Counted from the first letter of the stretch, positions 1 to 16,000 are shown. The stretch: DNA of 64,000 nt from Acanthosoma haemorrhoidale (GCA_930367205.1 OV884009.1:104491189-104555188); one strand, 5' to 3'. Notes: a model not told the origin generated them from the sequence alone. Translations and numbers: made by a program.

Positions 1-2
1 GC

Positions 3-82
3 AGAAGGGATAAGAGTATTTTTGTAAACATATTCTGTCACAAGAAGGGATAAGAGTATTTTTGTAAACATATTCTGTCACA
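3..82. repeat. 40-bp tandem duplication
   Basis: Two identical 40-bp units at 3-42 and 43-82, each beginning agaagggataagagtat. The array may extend off the left edge. It lies downstream of, or in the last intron of, UBE2C. No coding content. Confidence 0.9.
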
Positions 83-526
83 AACTACCAGACCCTTGTG
101 TTACATTGGATCTGATATTTTGTTACATTCAAGTTCTTATAATTACTTATTTTATCTTCTTGGTATTTAATTTATTAACTATTTTGTAATTATATAATTT
201 TATAAGCTATTCATAGTACACTTGCACCTCTTTTTGTACCTATTATTTTGTTAATTATGATTGCTACCCACCCATCTTTAACTCTATATTTCTTTTCTTG
301 TAGTTAGGACCTAATGCTGATATTCATAGTAAGCCGAAATGTTGTCCGTAAATAAATTTGATGAAAATCAAACATCTCTATTTCATCCACTGCTATATAT
401 ACATGTTGGTTAACTACTAACTCTTATGAAATAACAATCTAAATAAATTAGAAGAATATAGCCACAAGTGGGTACAACATATCAAGTAATTCCACTTCTG
501 TAAACCCCAAACCAAGACAGAAGTAC

Positions 527-572
<46 letters not shown>

Positions 573-1075
573 TATTCAGATCTTAGAAAATCACATACTG
601 AGCTTTAATAACAAGACATTCAACAAATAGATATCAGTTTATCTAGTTAAAATGTTGTGGATACTATGAACTATTTTATTAGCAGTGGTATCAATGAATT
701 TGACAGGGCCAATGCTTGAATTAGATACCTGTCAAATACTTATTTCTTTCATAAACAAATGTTGTTGATAGTTACTGCTACCTGCTTGGAGTTTTGACCT
801 TTTTAAAGAATGTTTTTCACACTGCCCTCTCCCGGAAGAGACGAATGCCCAAAATGGTGTGCATTAAAATAACAAGCTAAAAAAAGTGTTATGAGGTTGA
901 CGTAACCTATCTACTACCCCCCCCCCCTCAATGATGGAATAGGGTTATAGGCCATCACACAACAAAAATATTTTTAACTATTGAACACCTTGGGTATAAA
1001 TAGGTCAATTACTTATTTTTCCTATTTAAATGTATACAATAGAAAGAAACATTATGATATAACAATGATACTTAC
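83..1075. other. Non-coding stretch before the UBE2C exons
   Basis: AT-rich sequence with no convincing ORF. It holds a pure poly(A) run of about 38 bases near 532-569 and a short poly(C) near 918-927. I looked here for the last UBE2C exon (the C-terminal ~40 residues) on the minus strand and did not find it, so this is most likely the final intron. Confidence 0.6.
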
Positions 1076-4000
1076 CGCCTAACAATGATTGTATTGATAT
1101 AAGGATGGTCGATATATCATAAAGAGCAGACCATTTCTCTTTGAGGATATCTAAACAGATATTACCCTGAAGATCGACATTAGGGTGGAAGCACTTGGAG
1201 GTGAACCTAACCTACAAAAATTATAAATAATATTTAGTAATTTTTATACTATTAAAAAAAAAAAAAAAAAAAAAAAAAGCAGATAAACTTTTCAATTAAG
1301 CACTTACTAAAGGCGGAGCATAAGGGTAAGAATGAGGAAACTCGACAGAAAGCCTGAATGTGTGACCTTCATAGACCTTTAATAACAGAAAACACATAAA
1401 AATTGCATTTATTTAATCAAATGATAATGTTATGAAGGAAACATATACACATAACAGATATAATAACAGATTAATTTCACTGCTTTGGCTATTTGACTGA
1501 TTGGTTACATCTGGGAAGCAAAGCACTGTACGAGCGAGCCACCAGCCATCCAATGGACCAGCAGTAGATAGCCCACGAGGACCTGTATTGGAGGAGTGGG
1601 ACAACATCCCCCAAGGTTTTATTAAAAAACTTTTTATGAGTATGCCTAAAAGGCTGGAAGCAGTTATTAAAGCCAGAGGAAGCAATACGTCTTATTAAAT
1701 GCCATTATAAGCCTATAAAATTGAAATTTTTTTAATAAGAAAAAAATGATTTTCAACTTTTTCTTTTTTCAAAGAAATTTTTAATTTATGAGCCTTTTAG
1801 TAAATGAAAAATGTGCTCTCATGAAATTCAAAAATTTTTAGGTGTGATTTTTTTAGCGGGGAGTTTATTAATAGAATAATAATAGTAACAGTTTTTATTA
1901 ATAAATATGTTAGTAATTAGTTATAATTTTATGACTATATGAAATACATTTTTTCAACTACTACAAAATAAGCATATAAAATTAGATAACACCATAACGA
2001 TTACAAAATGTTCCTATATTTCCGTAAAAAATCTCAGCTAAGTCCTACATAAAAACTAGCTCATTACTCTATAAATTAATCATCAAGCCCAGATAACTTA
2101 TACTTTTCCTGTATTCCTGTGGGGAGTTCTAACAATAAACTAAAAATCATTTGAAACCTATTAGGCATAATAAATATCCTTACTGTACAAAAATAAATTT
2201 ATTTTTTTTATCAGTGGGAACCTTGGCCACAGATATGAAGGATGTGAAAGAGACCCTAAGCAACCAGGGTGACCTCACCTTCAAGAATTCGGAGTGGCTA
2301 AGGAGGATGGAGGAGCGGGCCCAGCGTCAGCAAGCATTAAGAGATCCTTGTAAGGGATAACAAAGCCCTTAACTCAGCAGACAAATACCTGAACTGAGCA
2401 GAGCAGGGGCTTCTCTCCAGGACGCTAGAGGTCAGAGGGAGAGGGTTCTGGTAAAGCCTGGACATGGCCAAGAGAAGGCTATGGAGAGACTACCCGCGTT
2501 TGACAGTGATCAGTGATTATAGCAAGGTTCGTGCACCAGTCTGTCCGGGATGAGTTGGTCCATCTTCGTAAGACGAAGATCTCCACCAGGCACCTACAAT
2601 GGGACGAAGACATGTGGACCTACATCACCAAGAAGATGACTCCAGACAAACGGCACCTCTATGGCGGGTGAGGCAGATGAAACTGCAGCCTACCAATTGT
2701 TGTTATTGGAAAGCTGGGGGACCTAGTCTTCAAGTAACTTCCCCTCAACTGATCTTATCTAATTTTGATTTAAATATTCTTTAAGAACCTCATATATTCA
2801 TTTCTACTGGCCACAAATCCTCTGCTGCTCCTTACTTTTTGTTACCCGACCTCCTTCTACCACACCCCTTCATCCCCAAACCGGTTTTTTGTTTTCTTCT
2901 CTTTCGTATCTTCCTTCTTCCCTAAAAACTCTAAATACTTCTTTTCATATGTCATTATTTCTGTACTTATTTTTCATTTATTCTACTATATTTACTTTGA
3001 CCTAGAACGTCTGCCATAGCATCTTCTAAAACTCCTCAACCTGTCTGATGTTTTAACCGGGTGTCACATAAATTCCCAATCCACATTATTGATGTATCTG
3101 ACAAATAGTTTAATTAAACCCTACATTGCTTCCTTATCTGTCTCTCTTCCCAACTATACCTTTCTCCGCCAAGACCAGGTTGGCCAGACAGGTGGTGGTG
3201 TGGGTCTGTCTGTATGTACATGACAGGAATAATCCCCCCCCTCATCTGACCATCCCCACCCATATGCATTGTGTTCCTTATCATTGAGATAACCTGCAAC
3301 CCACATCCTGACCTATATCTGTAGTGTATCGCCCTCACATGTTCCTATCTACTGCTAAGTAGAGTATGCAGTATCTACATCTCAGGTGACCTAAATACCA
3401 ACCTCCTATCGGATTCCCATGAAAAGCTTGGGATTCCTTATGTATACCGTATTTCCTCGGTCCATTCCTTTTTTAAACCATCAATTCTCATCACCCCCCT
3501 TATGTATACAATATTCTACAGTTCAAATCCTCAGCCTACTTCCAGAACACAAGGATCCTGCCTCTCCAACCTTTATACTTCTGCCCACAAAACTGCAGCA
3601 TACAATCGGTTTTTCATTCCTCGGTCTACTACCCTATGGAATTTTTTACTTCCTAATATCAGCCATGCTTTATCCTTACGATCCTTTAAAGCACTCCTAT
3701 CCCAATACCTCAGAATCCAGAGAACACTAGCTAGTTATGGGAACAATTCATTCATTACATATTATTTTCAGGCTTTTCTATTTAATTGTTTGCTTAATAT
3801 ATATAGATGCTGGCTGCCAGCTTGTATGTTACGTTTCCTGTTGTATTAATACAATGGTTTTTATTAATGCAATATTTTTATTTTGTTTGGGAACTTGGAA
3901 ATTACAATGACACTTCAAACTTTGCACACACAAAAGAAATAAAGATGTACTACATTATTAAATTGATATTTATGTTTTGTTTACGTATTTTTTTTTTCTT

Positions 4001-7000
4001 CTTGATATCACATCTACAGTAATCCAATTTGCTTAAATTATCTTAACCATGTATAGGATACCTGGAACAGGTATACATAGTGCTTCTAGTTTGGTATGGT
4101 AATAAAAAAAAAAAAAACTTTCTTCTTTAATTCTTGATTTATTAGACTTCAGACCTTACTTGATAACTACTTCACTTTTACCTCTAACTCGCACTCTTCT
4201 TTAAACAGAAAATCACTTATACCGACACATAAATTATTGGAATTCTTGTGTTGAGTTTGTGAAGTAACCAGCCATTGCTGTCAATTTATGAATTGAACAA
4301 ATTACTGAAAATAAATTAATGCCTACTGACAACATAACCAGCTAAAGTAGAGGTTACATGCCCTTCTTTCAACAGTCAGTGGATGTGTGGGATTCCCCAT
4401 GTGATAATTCTTCATGATGGCTTTTCTCTTAAACCCCCCCCCCTCAACAAATTTTATTAATATTCTGAGCATAAAAAATAAAAATTGCACTAACAACTTT
4501 TTACACTAACAAGATAACAACAGTGGAAAGGTGTATCTCTTGTTTCTATCCCACCTTCCATTTAATATTTATCGATATACAGTATAATTATAGGAAATGA
4601 GAAGTAAATAAAAGATATTTTACTTATATACTATATAAAAGCTTACTGTGCCCACTGGCCCATTGATAGTAGCTATCCACTTAAAAAGATTCTCTCCTTC
4701 TGGAAATGCAGAAACACCTTTCTCACCTGACATCTGGAACAGGATTACTAATAAATAATAGTTTAGATAATAACAGAATTATATTATTAATTCACATGTA
4801 ATTAAATATTTGTTTCATCAAAAGAATTTTTCTGGATAGGTCCGGTATGGGTACTCGCAGGTTTGTGAGAATAAATGAGAAAGTTACTTGAATTAAACAG
4901 TAGTGAATCCATTACCAGAAGTAATGTTTGAGACGTCACAGCCTAGCACTGACCATATTAACTCCTCAGCACCAACAACCAACTCGGCAAAAACCTCGTT
5001 TAGCCTTATCTTTTCTGTTATGCCATGAATTTAATTATTTTATTGTTTCCTTAAGGGGCCAGTATAAAGATATCTCATAGACAGTCCACTAAAGGCCCAA
5101 CATATATTATTAATCAGGACATTGATATCTTCACAATTTGATACCATACTTTTAATTCAACAGGAAAATATTTATTTTTTAATTAGAAGTAATTGACTGA
5201 TTAAATGAACCTTCGTTACTTTTTATGTGGCAGCTCTTATTGTTAGCATCTCTGAGGCATTAAGTAAAAATTTCAAGCAAAATATTATACCTTTGTATGA
5301 AACTAGGGTTGGGTGAAAAAAACAATAATACAATTTTGATGGCACATCTATTACATTTTATTAATAATGACATCAACATTTTTAATTTGATACTCTATAT
5401 AATAAGACATTTATATCAGTCAGACAAGCTGGTGAAAAACTAAAAACTATTGGTTTGGTTAGTATATATAAAAAAAAAAAAAATGAAACCCTTAAAATGG
5501 TGTAACATCCAGATATTTACCATTTACTTATAGTATTTTTGTAGTTAATACTTGACATATCTTTATGTATTTTGTCGCTAGAAGGATTGTTACTATTTAA
5601 TTGTATAATTTATTTTTGTAGTTATAAGTTAGGAATGTGGAAGTTAAAATGATTTAACTGTTGAGGTCTGGGGAGATATCATCCTGATGTGGAAAGTTGA
5701 AAAGAGTCTGGGGTCAGAGAAGTTAGTCTGAGGTGGACTAGCGAACGATAGAATATGCCTCTTTGTGCGGGAGTGCTATTGTTCACTACTTGGTTGGTAA
5801 CAGTTCTTGGTGAGTGGACATTTAATCACTAACTGTACAATCGCATGGTCGCACAGCATGAATTTGAAATTAATAATAAATTGGTTTCCATGCGGCTTAT
5901 AAAATCAGTAATAATTTTCCGACCACTATACAGAGTCAACCGATTAAGCCACTTTTCAGTAGTTTATTTCTTGCATGTCTTTAATTAAATGGTAAAAAAT
6001 ACAATTATTATGTCACCGTTAGTCTTGAATTACAATGCAGGGTAAACCGATTAATAAAAATTTAGGTCATTTGTTTTAGGGATAGGCATGCATAATCATA
6101 AAATATATGTTAAACACTATATTTATTTTTTTATGAATTTACTTAAAATAAATAGTTTTTCAATCTTAAACAAAGGGTGAGAAACTTGAGTATGCCCCTT
6201 TCCAATATTCTAAATTCCCTTCCTTAAAAATATGATAAGTGGGTAGAAGCTGTATTGCATGACTGTGAGTACAGTGACTCAGTAAAGGTATCACAAGGTA
6301 TAATACAGTTGTTGACTGGGCTAGGAACCAGTAGAATAGTAAATAAAAATCTTATATTAAAAAAAAAAAAAACTACTACAATGAATGTGTAATTTTAATG
6401 TAGTGTTTTTGTTTCACAGATTGTTATTTTCCAGTTTGAGCAGCATTCAAGACTTCATAGTACCAATCCTGATTTTCCTAATACATTTTGAATTACCCGA
6501 GTTGGTTATTTTTCAATACTGGATTACTCTTTTTGAGTCTCAATTCATACATTGTGAGTGGGAATCTTGCTTGTAGGTCAAGGATCAAACGATGAAAGAT
6601 AATGGAAGTGGTGTAAACGTGGTTAAATGCTGAGAAAAAATGAACAGTACATCAATACAGGTGCCTGCTAGGAAACTAATATACAATGGCAATTTACACA
6701 AAGTTGTATGACCAACAGAAATTATAGGGCTAGATTAGACCACCCTTGGTGAGAGGCAATGGTTCACTCACATAATACATAATTAATATCTTATTTATTA
6801 TATGTGCCTTCATAAAATATTTCCGATTTGTCAGTACATAGTAGGCACACAGGTATACCTACCTGCTTAACTTTTTAACTAGGAGGTATTACTTAATTAT
6901 TATAAAAGCAATAAAAAATTTATAACATAGACCGAACAAATTTAACAAAATAATTTCTGAATGAATACTATAAATATTTTATTATTTTATGGCCATATTA

Positions 7001-10000
7001 ATTTTTGTTTTAAAACAAATATTTGTTAAATTGAATATATACGGTTTGGGCCATGGAGACAAAGAAAGCCATTGAGCTTTAGTAATGACAACAGGTACAG
7101 TAGAACTTAGCTAATCCGACCTCGACAAGAGCAGGGGGTAGATATAAATCTTAAATTCTCACCAGACTTCTGACATTCTGATACCCAACTCCATCTTATT
7201 TAAAAATTTCTACCATGAATGACTTGCATTAAGCAATGTTAATACAACCATAAATATAAAATTAAAAAAAAAAAGTCTTTATTCCGGGACATTATCCCAT
7301 AAGAACAAACAAAAAGGTATAAAGATATATGCATAGTAACAAAAATTATTACACAAGGTTACATCTCTGACATAGTTAGCTTATAATATATTGGGGCTAT
7401 CAAAATAAATAAGTATATGAAGAATTAACGTGTCAAAGAACGAAGGACTATAGGAAGGGAGATAAAAGGTCAAATTGGTAGCTTATCAAGATTTGATGTC
7501 TGATTTGAATTAGATGGTGACAGGCAGATTAGATTACAACTATCCCAACTCATTATAGCACTGCAAAATGAGTCCCTGGGGATTCAGAATAAAAACCTTA
7601 GGAATCAATTTATCAGGCTCTTTAATTGAGCCTCATGATTCTCAGAGAGGCTCCAGTACACTACACATCTACGGTCAAAAAGGAGGGGGGGCAGGCCTAG
7701 TCACCTCTCTTTGACAGTAAGGATTGAGTAGTTTGTTGGAGAAATGGATCAGCGGATCACTTAGGATATGTGGTTTCTCCAGGACAGGAGTTGATCTATG
7801 AGCAAACCATCGTTTTCGACTGATGTAAATAAGTGAACAGGCCAAGAATCGATTGTGAAGTTAGGAATGTCAGTCATTCAGGGTTTTAAAGAAGGAATGT
7901 GAGCAAACGATCATTAGTTTGGATTTATTCACATTCAATTCAAAAGTTAATACATCTGCATTACTTTACACCTTCAAAGTAAAGATATTATTATTTCTGT
8001 TGTGGAAGTTGGGTGACATATGTAATTAATAATAATATATGAATTTAAGCTACTTGTTAAAGGGCCATTGATGAAACCCTTCCCCTATATGTACAATTGC
8101 TATTTAAATATCAAATGTAAGGTTGATAACTTGACCTGGGAATAAAAAGTATCAAGCGGGAAAGCATGCAGGGGATGGGTTCTCCTCCTTAACTTCTGGG
8201 AAAAAAAAAAATAAAGTAAAGTGTAGACCTAGTAGACAAATATCTTTAATTGTATTATTATTATAATTTTTGGCAATCTCTCCCCCAAGAAAAAATAAAG
8301 TCAAGGGAGATCCGTGACAAAATTTAATTAAAATTTTTGTTATGGTAACAACAAATTATATTGATACTTTTATCTCTGTTTTAGTGATAATAGTCAACTA
8401 GAGTTCCTATATATATTGTTATTTTTTGTTTATTTTAAATTTATTAGATTTATTTAAAAATTATCTGAGGGTTCTGGTTCTGCTAATAGCAAAAAAGAAT
8501 TACTGGCAAAAGGAGAATTTTTTTAACTTTATTCAACTTTTTTCAACATTCACGTTCTTACAATTAACCATGGTTATTACAAACTACCGTCGCACCCATT
8601 ACCTCTCGGGACTGGCCAGTCCGCTCCCGTTCTCGTCTTTCCTTAATTGCTCACTTTCTGTTGTACGCCACGTGGCCAGTTACCTCCACTGCTATTTCCT
8701 CAGTGCTCTCTTTTCAACAAATTCTTCCTCCTTTGGCTGTTCCTACTTCAGGTTCCATCGCATTAAACAACATTTTCCATGTTCTTCTTTTCTCTCCACA
8801 GTTGTGACGTCTACCGCGATCTCTGAAGAACAACTTCTTTCGCCATCTTCCTTTTCCCGCCTTTTTACCATAGCCTTCCTGATCCACAGATAGTTTTAAC
8901 ACCCTTTTAACAGTGCATTATGTTCGAGAGAAGAGGTACAGGCTAGGTATTATAAGTTTACGTGGTCTTGGAATGACCACGAGGTCACACTCGGTGTCTG
9001 AGGGAAGAAAGCCATGGTTTGAATAAAGCAACAAGCCGCAGGTGAGAGAGAGAGAGCACCCTAGTGAGCGCTCGTGGAGTCGGGATCATAAAACAGTTCC
9101 ATCTTTCTATACTAATGCAATAAAGTTTATTGATATATAAAAATATGCGAAAGTAGGCAGGTGAGAGTTCTCTGGTCCGTGAAGAGGGTAACTTCTATTT
9201 GTCGTAGGTGAAGTTGGCACAACGCACCTATATTATACAGGTGACAAAAACTAGCAGTCAGTTATTTATTAAGAATATACCTACAAACCACACACTTGGC
9301 ATATAAATATCTCATCAGTTCAAAATCTACTAGGCAGTTTCAATAGAAGCAAAATGCAACACTGTCACTTGCGAACAGGTTATCCCTACTGTTCCTGAAC
9401 TGAAAACTTTTGTAAATTAATGAGAAATAAATATACCTACATGGACCTACTGATCCCTTAACATATACGTAACCTAACTAGAACTCTTAAGATTAATATG
9501 ACATTTTTATTTTCAGAATATTTATATTAATTTTTTTGACTCTCAACTAATTTATTTATATACTTCATAATGGCTACTATTTCTTATAAACTACTTACAT
9601 ATATTTGATTCAATTATTTACAAAATATCTTAATAATATAGGTGTATAAACACTACATATTTGTGATATTCATTTTGTTAGCTATCGCGGAAACAAAGGA
9701 AAGCACTAAGACAGATTATCATTGCTCTTTAGTAGGGCTTTACCTGTTTGATATTAGTATTTTTTATCTGCACAAAGCACCTCTTTATTTGTTTAAAATG
9801 CCAGCTAAACAAAGGACTAGTTTCACAGCCGGGCCCCCCTCGATATCTAGAGGTGACAAAAGGTTTAATTATCTCCCTACTGTTTACTCACAAGATAGCT
9901 TCAAGGTTGAACTGCTGTGGAAGTCAGCCATAACTAAATGGAGAACAAGCAGGGATGGGTGGACTGCTGATGAGCAGGGGACACCACTCCATACTGAGAC

Positions 10001-13000
10001 TGCTATAGCAGTCAACTGTAACGAAGGGTTAATAGAAACTTAAAACTCTTTTATTAATGATATAAGCAAATAACTGAAATTTATTCAAATTATTTTATGT
10101 ATTCAACTGCTGCGAGTTGTGGGTCGGATCTTTAAATTGATGATAACTAAGTGTTCCCTCCCACACAAGAGATGTAAATATATCACCGAGTGACCTCTAT
10201 CATTCAGCAGATCTGGCTGTAAATTATAGCTGGACAGTTCCACAAGTGTGGCACAGAGGAACGAGGAAATATTTGATGAAAAATATCATACCTATAAAAA
10301 AAACACAGGTTCAGTTAAACTAGTGAATATTATATTAATGATTTGTATTTTTAGTTTGAAAAAAAATACATATTGCTAATAAGACATCAAGATATTTAAA
10401 ACTTGATACCCTGATCAAATTACAAATAAATAAATTTATTAAAATAAAAACCAATTATTTGATTAACGAGACTAAGAAATATATAGCTCAATATTATTAT
10501 AATCTACTGCCATCAGGACCTTTTCATTTGTATCTGTTTCTTATTCTTGAGGGACTATGTTCCAGAATAAAGACTTTTTCTATTTTCAATAAGCTAGAAT
10601 ATGAAAAAAAAGCTATTGATTTAATAAACTTAGAATGAAGTACTCACCATCAGGACCATTAATTCTTTCTGCAATCTGAAAAGTAATAAAAGAACGGTTA
10701 AATAAACTCAACATTATCATGTCTTAATGATTGATTAGGCAATATGCAAAAACAATGTCACTATTAATAAAAAGATAGGATGACAAGACAATAGATATAT
10801 AAGAAAATACTTTAACTGGAACTCGGATTTATATGCAAAGCATATTCCGAAGAAAACAATGATAAAAGTAATAAGTGAAGAATTGAAATTAGCAAGATTC
10901 ATAACCAATGAATCTATCCCCAGATTAGAAAAATCTATGCAAACTAATTTTTTTACGTGCAAGGGCAATTAAAAAATAAAACTAGCCTCGAAATTCTGCC
11001 ACCCCCAAGGCAAAAAAAAAAAATATCTTAACTTTTACCATGCAATCAAATGAACTTATTTAAGAATCCACTCCTAATAAATCATTAACTGTTAACTGAA
11101 TTTGATTGATGATTGTTTTAATTCCAATTACATTTCTTAACAAGGCAAAAACATGAATACTTATGGTTTTGAAAAAACCAATGAAACGGCTAAAAACAAT
11201 TTTGGTTATCAAAAGTAACTTACAAGTGTTTTTTTCCTTTAATAACGAAATCTTCTTTTTTCATTTATATACATCGTTATCAGTTTATTAAACATATCTA
11301 CAACTTATTTACATTTATAAACTTAGGCAGAAAGGAATGTATAAATACTTTTCTGTTAGCTGGAATTGAATGTATTTATTTGTGCCTTATTATTTATTAT
11401 TTGTGTAAGACATAGTCCCAGAATAAAGATTTTTTTTTAATCATACCTACAGAGAGAGCAGTTGACTGCCGACCTAATTGTTGTCATCCTAGAGTTATTC
11501 ATTCATTTGGAATACAACTATTATTGTTGATATTTGGCTTTATTTTAGTAGAATTCACAAATGTTATTATTGACAATTAGTTCAGTACAGCAGGAGAAAT
11601 GGAGTTCATTAATGCTGTACCGGGAAAAATATTTTTAACACATGCAAGTCTGAGTGGATTTCAGCAACAAAATATAACAAAATATTAGTCAGGTCACATA
11701 TATATATATATATATATATAATATATAACATAAATAATATATATATATATATACAGTAACTCTTTTCTTCTCCATTGATGATATTTTTAAAAAGGTAAAA
11801 GGATTTCATAAAAAATGTATTAGGGATAACAGTTTATTTTGTAGTTTTAAATAATAATATCTCAGGGTTGATTGTTCCTAGGGTCCTAGTGCATAATGCT
11901 TATTTCAAATGTTTCTTATTAACACAATTTTCTAGAGTTTATATAATTAAAATAATTATTAATACTAATTAAACACCAATACAAATAATAAGTTAATTCT
12001 TTGTGGGTGGTGGGCTATCTTTAACTTTGGTACCTTCTATTCTTCTGAGATCTCATCACATGTGGCCTCTCTTGTCACATAGCTACTGGTCAACTCACTG
12101 ACACCTTGAATAAAAGACAGACTCTCTCTAATACACTGTTATGGGCAACTTAGCCTCGCCACATAAAGGTCACAGGGTTTTACCTGTTTTTATTTCCAAG
12201 GTCTAAACTATACTTTTTTTATGTAACCAGATAATTATTTTCAATAAATTTTAATTTGACCATAAAAATATCAAAATACATTCAACTTTACGTAATATTG
12301 TACGTTTTATTTAACTCTACCTAACAAGAATAAAATTGACACAGACCTGATGTAAAAGTTTTTGACTTTGTATTGTTAATACAATAAATAAAACACACAA
12401 ATAAATAAAAGTAAGAAATAAATCCACCAGAAGTGTCAATGGCTTAAAAAAGTATTGAGAACTTTGTGAAAAAATCTTATTCACGGAATTCAAACCAAAC
12501 CACATCAACAAATTAATCATGATTATGTATGTATTAAAAATCAAATTAATCTTTATTTAATAATTTGTAATAAATTCCAGATAAAACAAAGTTCAGGTTT
12601 AATGATCTGAATCCCTAGGTCCCTTGAAGATCATTACATGTATTTTTAAATATTTTGCTACAATTTCTATAGAAGTTAAACAACTTACACTAAAGGAGTT
12701 ATATACTTTTTAAAATTCAAATTAATTTGTTGCTTTTAATTGAAAGATGAGAAAATAATCTGTGTGTTGTATTCTTGGATCAGATGGCCTTATTCATTTG
12801 TATAATTACACTGAGAATTCTGTACTAAACATCTTAGTGAAGTGAATTTAGTAGTCGGAATATTAATAATATATTTTACCTGATAATGAAAACCACAAAT
12901 TAAATTTTTACTTTAACCTCTTAGCGAAGTAAGTCAATACATACCTAACACGAGTTATGAATACTGAACTTTGGAAATTATGGATAGTGGTCTTAACTGT

Positions 13001-16000
13001 CTCTAACGTAGGAACTGTAACTTACTTTGTACTCACTATAAGCCCTTGAAATAAGTATAGGTGCCTGGGTTAGGTCAATCGATACAAGATGTCTCTCATC
13101 CACATCGATGCGTCTTTCTTCTATCACATGCCCAACATACTTCAAGAGTGGAATATGAAAGGATCTCACCCCTTAAATGCTTCGAACTTTCAGCCATGCC
13201 TGCTCGCGTAAGTCTTCCTAAAGCATCCAAGTACTCCTTCCTCTCCTCTTCAGTCACTCTTACCAGCCTAGGCCATCTCTCATATCTCACAGACTTTACA
13301 TTCCACACTTTCATTAAGTTCATACTATGGTCTGTTCCTATTGGTCCATTATTTTCTGTCATAGGTCAAGGTTGACACTAATTCGATTTTAAGGTTATAT
13401 TCCGCACATGGCCATTACCAAGCCTTTCTGTTTAATTGAACTTTATCCATTTAATCAACTTTAATAATTTTATTTTATCATATTAATTTAATTCATCATA
13501 ATGTAACACTACAGTATGCAGTTTTTAAAAGAAATGATAAACTACTTGTCTGATCGTTAAAAAAACAGTTTGGATTCTTATATAATTGTTTTGTTTTCTT
13601 CTAAATTTACAGAATCCCTTACCTTCACACTCACATCTATTGATATGTCTCATGTCTCTTCAGTTTCAGTTGTAATTTTATAAAATAAATTTAAATTAGA
13701 AGAGGGGGTTGGTGAAAAATGCCAAAATTGCCAGCGAAAACAAGATACCTAGTTGCCAAGTACATTCATGAGTTTCTTGACGAAACAATTAATAGTAATT
13801 CTGGAATTCTATATTGTTTGTGCTGTGATTAACCAGCTTTAACTCCCCAACATTTTTAAGTTGTACAGAATTTTGGCACATCAAAAGATGGGAAGAAAGT
13901 CCAGGTTTCAAAATAGTCTTAATTCCACATCATGTGAATCGACTTTTAATATAGACTTGTGCCATGTTTTATTTATAGCTGATATCCCCTCCTTTCATAA
14001 AATTCATACTTAACAACTCTCATTTAAAAGATTTCATGGTTAAGTATACTGTTAGGCAAAAACCTGACCAAAATAAATGCTCTAAGGAATAACTATTTAC
14101 ATAAACCCTAAACTAACTAAAATTGAGATAACCCAAAAAATGGCCGATTTGAAGGAACCCTATCCTGAATTCATGCTTGGCACCTCAACCAGTACTTACA
14201 AGATGGGACAAATGGTTAGAGACAGGTAAATACTACTGCAAGAACTTTGGTTAAAAAAGCAAAACCATTGACGGTAAACCTACTTTGAGGAAACACTCAA
14301 CGAACATTTTGGCTAACAACCTTAGATGACACCTATAGTCACTTTCATGAAATTAGACGCTTGGGATGAAAGGGTTGGTTGGCACAATGTTGCCACATAG
14401 GGACAGGCAAGAGTCTAATCACTAATTTGCTTATTGCTTAATGATTGACAGTATTGAAGTAAAGGAAATACATGAATAAAACAGAATTAGTGCACAGAGT
14501 GGCAACAGGCCTTGCCATGCATTGCGGGTCTCAACCATCTAATGTTGTGACGACAACTATGCATATATGTACTGTAACTATGTACCTAAATGAAATATGA
14601 TCTATAAAAATTATGGATGACAAACTATTTTTTGCCTAGAAAGACACAACAGTAATTATTGGAAACAATTAAGAGTAGTCATTTGTACCAGATATAGTAG
14701 TAGTAATAAGTACATAAGGAAATAACAATTTCCCTAGAAGTAAGTATTTATGTTTAATTCATTAATTTAATTTTTTTTTTTAGATTATTGGCAAATTACA
14801 AATATCCACTAGTTTGTCTAAACAAAAAATACAAACAAACTATAATTTTTTGATATTTAATATTAATAAAAACATATAGAAATTACTAATCTATTTTATC
14901 ACGAAGTATTCAAGTCAAACTCACTTTTAAGACTCCCAAGAAATATGAAGTAGCATAATTGGGTTTAGATAAATAACAATAATAATTAACAAGAATAAAT
15001 AAGAGTTGACAAGTTTACTTTGGAAACAAATTAACAAAATAATTTTTGTTAGATGTCTTGCCTGATTGTTAGTCAAACCTTATGAATTAATTTCAATTTT
15101 GATATTTATCTGTCAGAGCCACCAGACTACATTGTTTTAGCAAATATTAACTGTAGACGATTTGTGATTTCTTTATATTTAGAATTTTATATTTCTGTTT
15201 TATTTATATATGTGTGTGAATTAAGTGTTGTGTGTTCCCGCGCTTAGGGATAACCCCATCTCTCAACTTACCCTCTCCCATATCTTTTCTCTCTAGCCTA
15301 ATATGGCGCAAGTCTATGACAGCCTTAGAGAGAACATCTCAGCATAGATGACTCCCCTTGGTCTGTCGATCAATTGATAAGTCAACATATTTAAAAACAC
15401 CAACATTTGGATGGACCAGTTTCTATCTCCAGTTGGGAGATAGTGTAAGACACTAGACAAGTATCTCCAGAGGGAGACGAAGCAAGCCATGGGACAGGTA
15501 TCTCCGGAGGGAGACAAACTAAGGTGCTGGACGAGTATCTCCAGATGGAGATGAAATTATCATGATGACAGATATTTTATACATATACACTTAATACATT
15601 TGATCCAGCCAATTAATAAACATTAAATTTTTAAAAATTCATTCCATTTGGTAGTTGTGATTATTTTCATTAGTTCTTAATGTTATTTTTATCATTTAAA
15701 TATTAGTTAATCTCACCAGGTGGCCACTTTTTCTTGTATTATTAATTATATCATTTGTAATTTATATATTTCAAGTAGTTTAACAAAGTCAATTTATGAA
15801 CCCCCTTATATACAGTCCAAACTTTAGTAATGTGGACCATTTGTTAACAATCATCTATAATATTCTGCAATGTTTCCTTTGTCTCTAGATGACATTTAGT
15901 TTAATATACGACAGAAATTAAATAACTTTCATAATGCACTATTTTACCCAAAAAAATTTGAATATTGGAATTTTTCTGCCAGAGCCACCTAAACAATTAG

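Larger units (their letters stand above)
10676..13060. other. UBE2C first intron, 5'-distal part
   Basis: AT-rich intron. Apart from the LINE tip at 11385-11440 and the TA run at 11696-11755, which are listed separately, I recognise nothing here. Confidence 0.5.

Noticed and set aside
7090..7125. Sequence like a pogo/Tigger terminal repeat
   Set aside because: No matching inverted partner found within several kb; too short to call an element.
11609..11809. Minus-strand ORF of 66 codons
   Set aside because: Runs through the TA microsatellite; the translation is mostly Ile/Tyr and has no motif.
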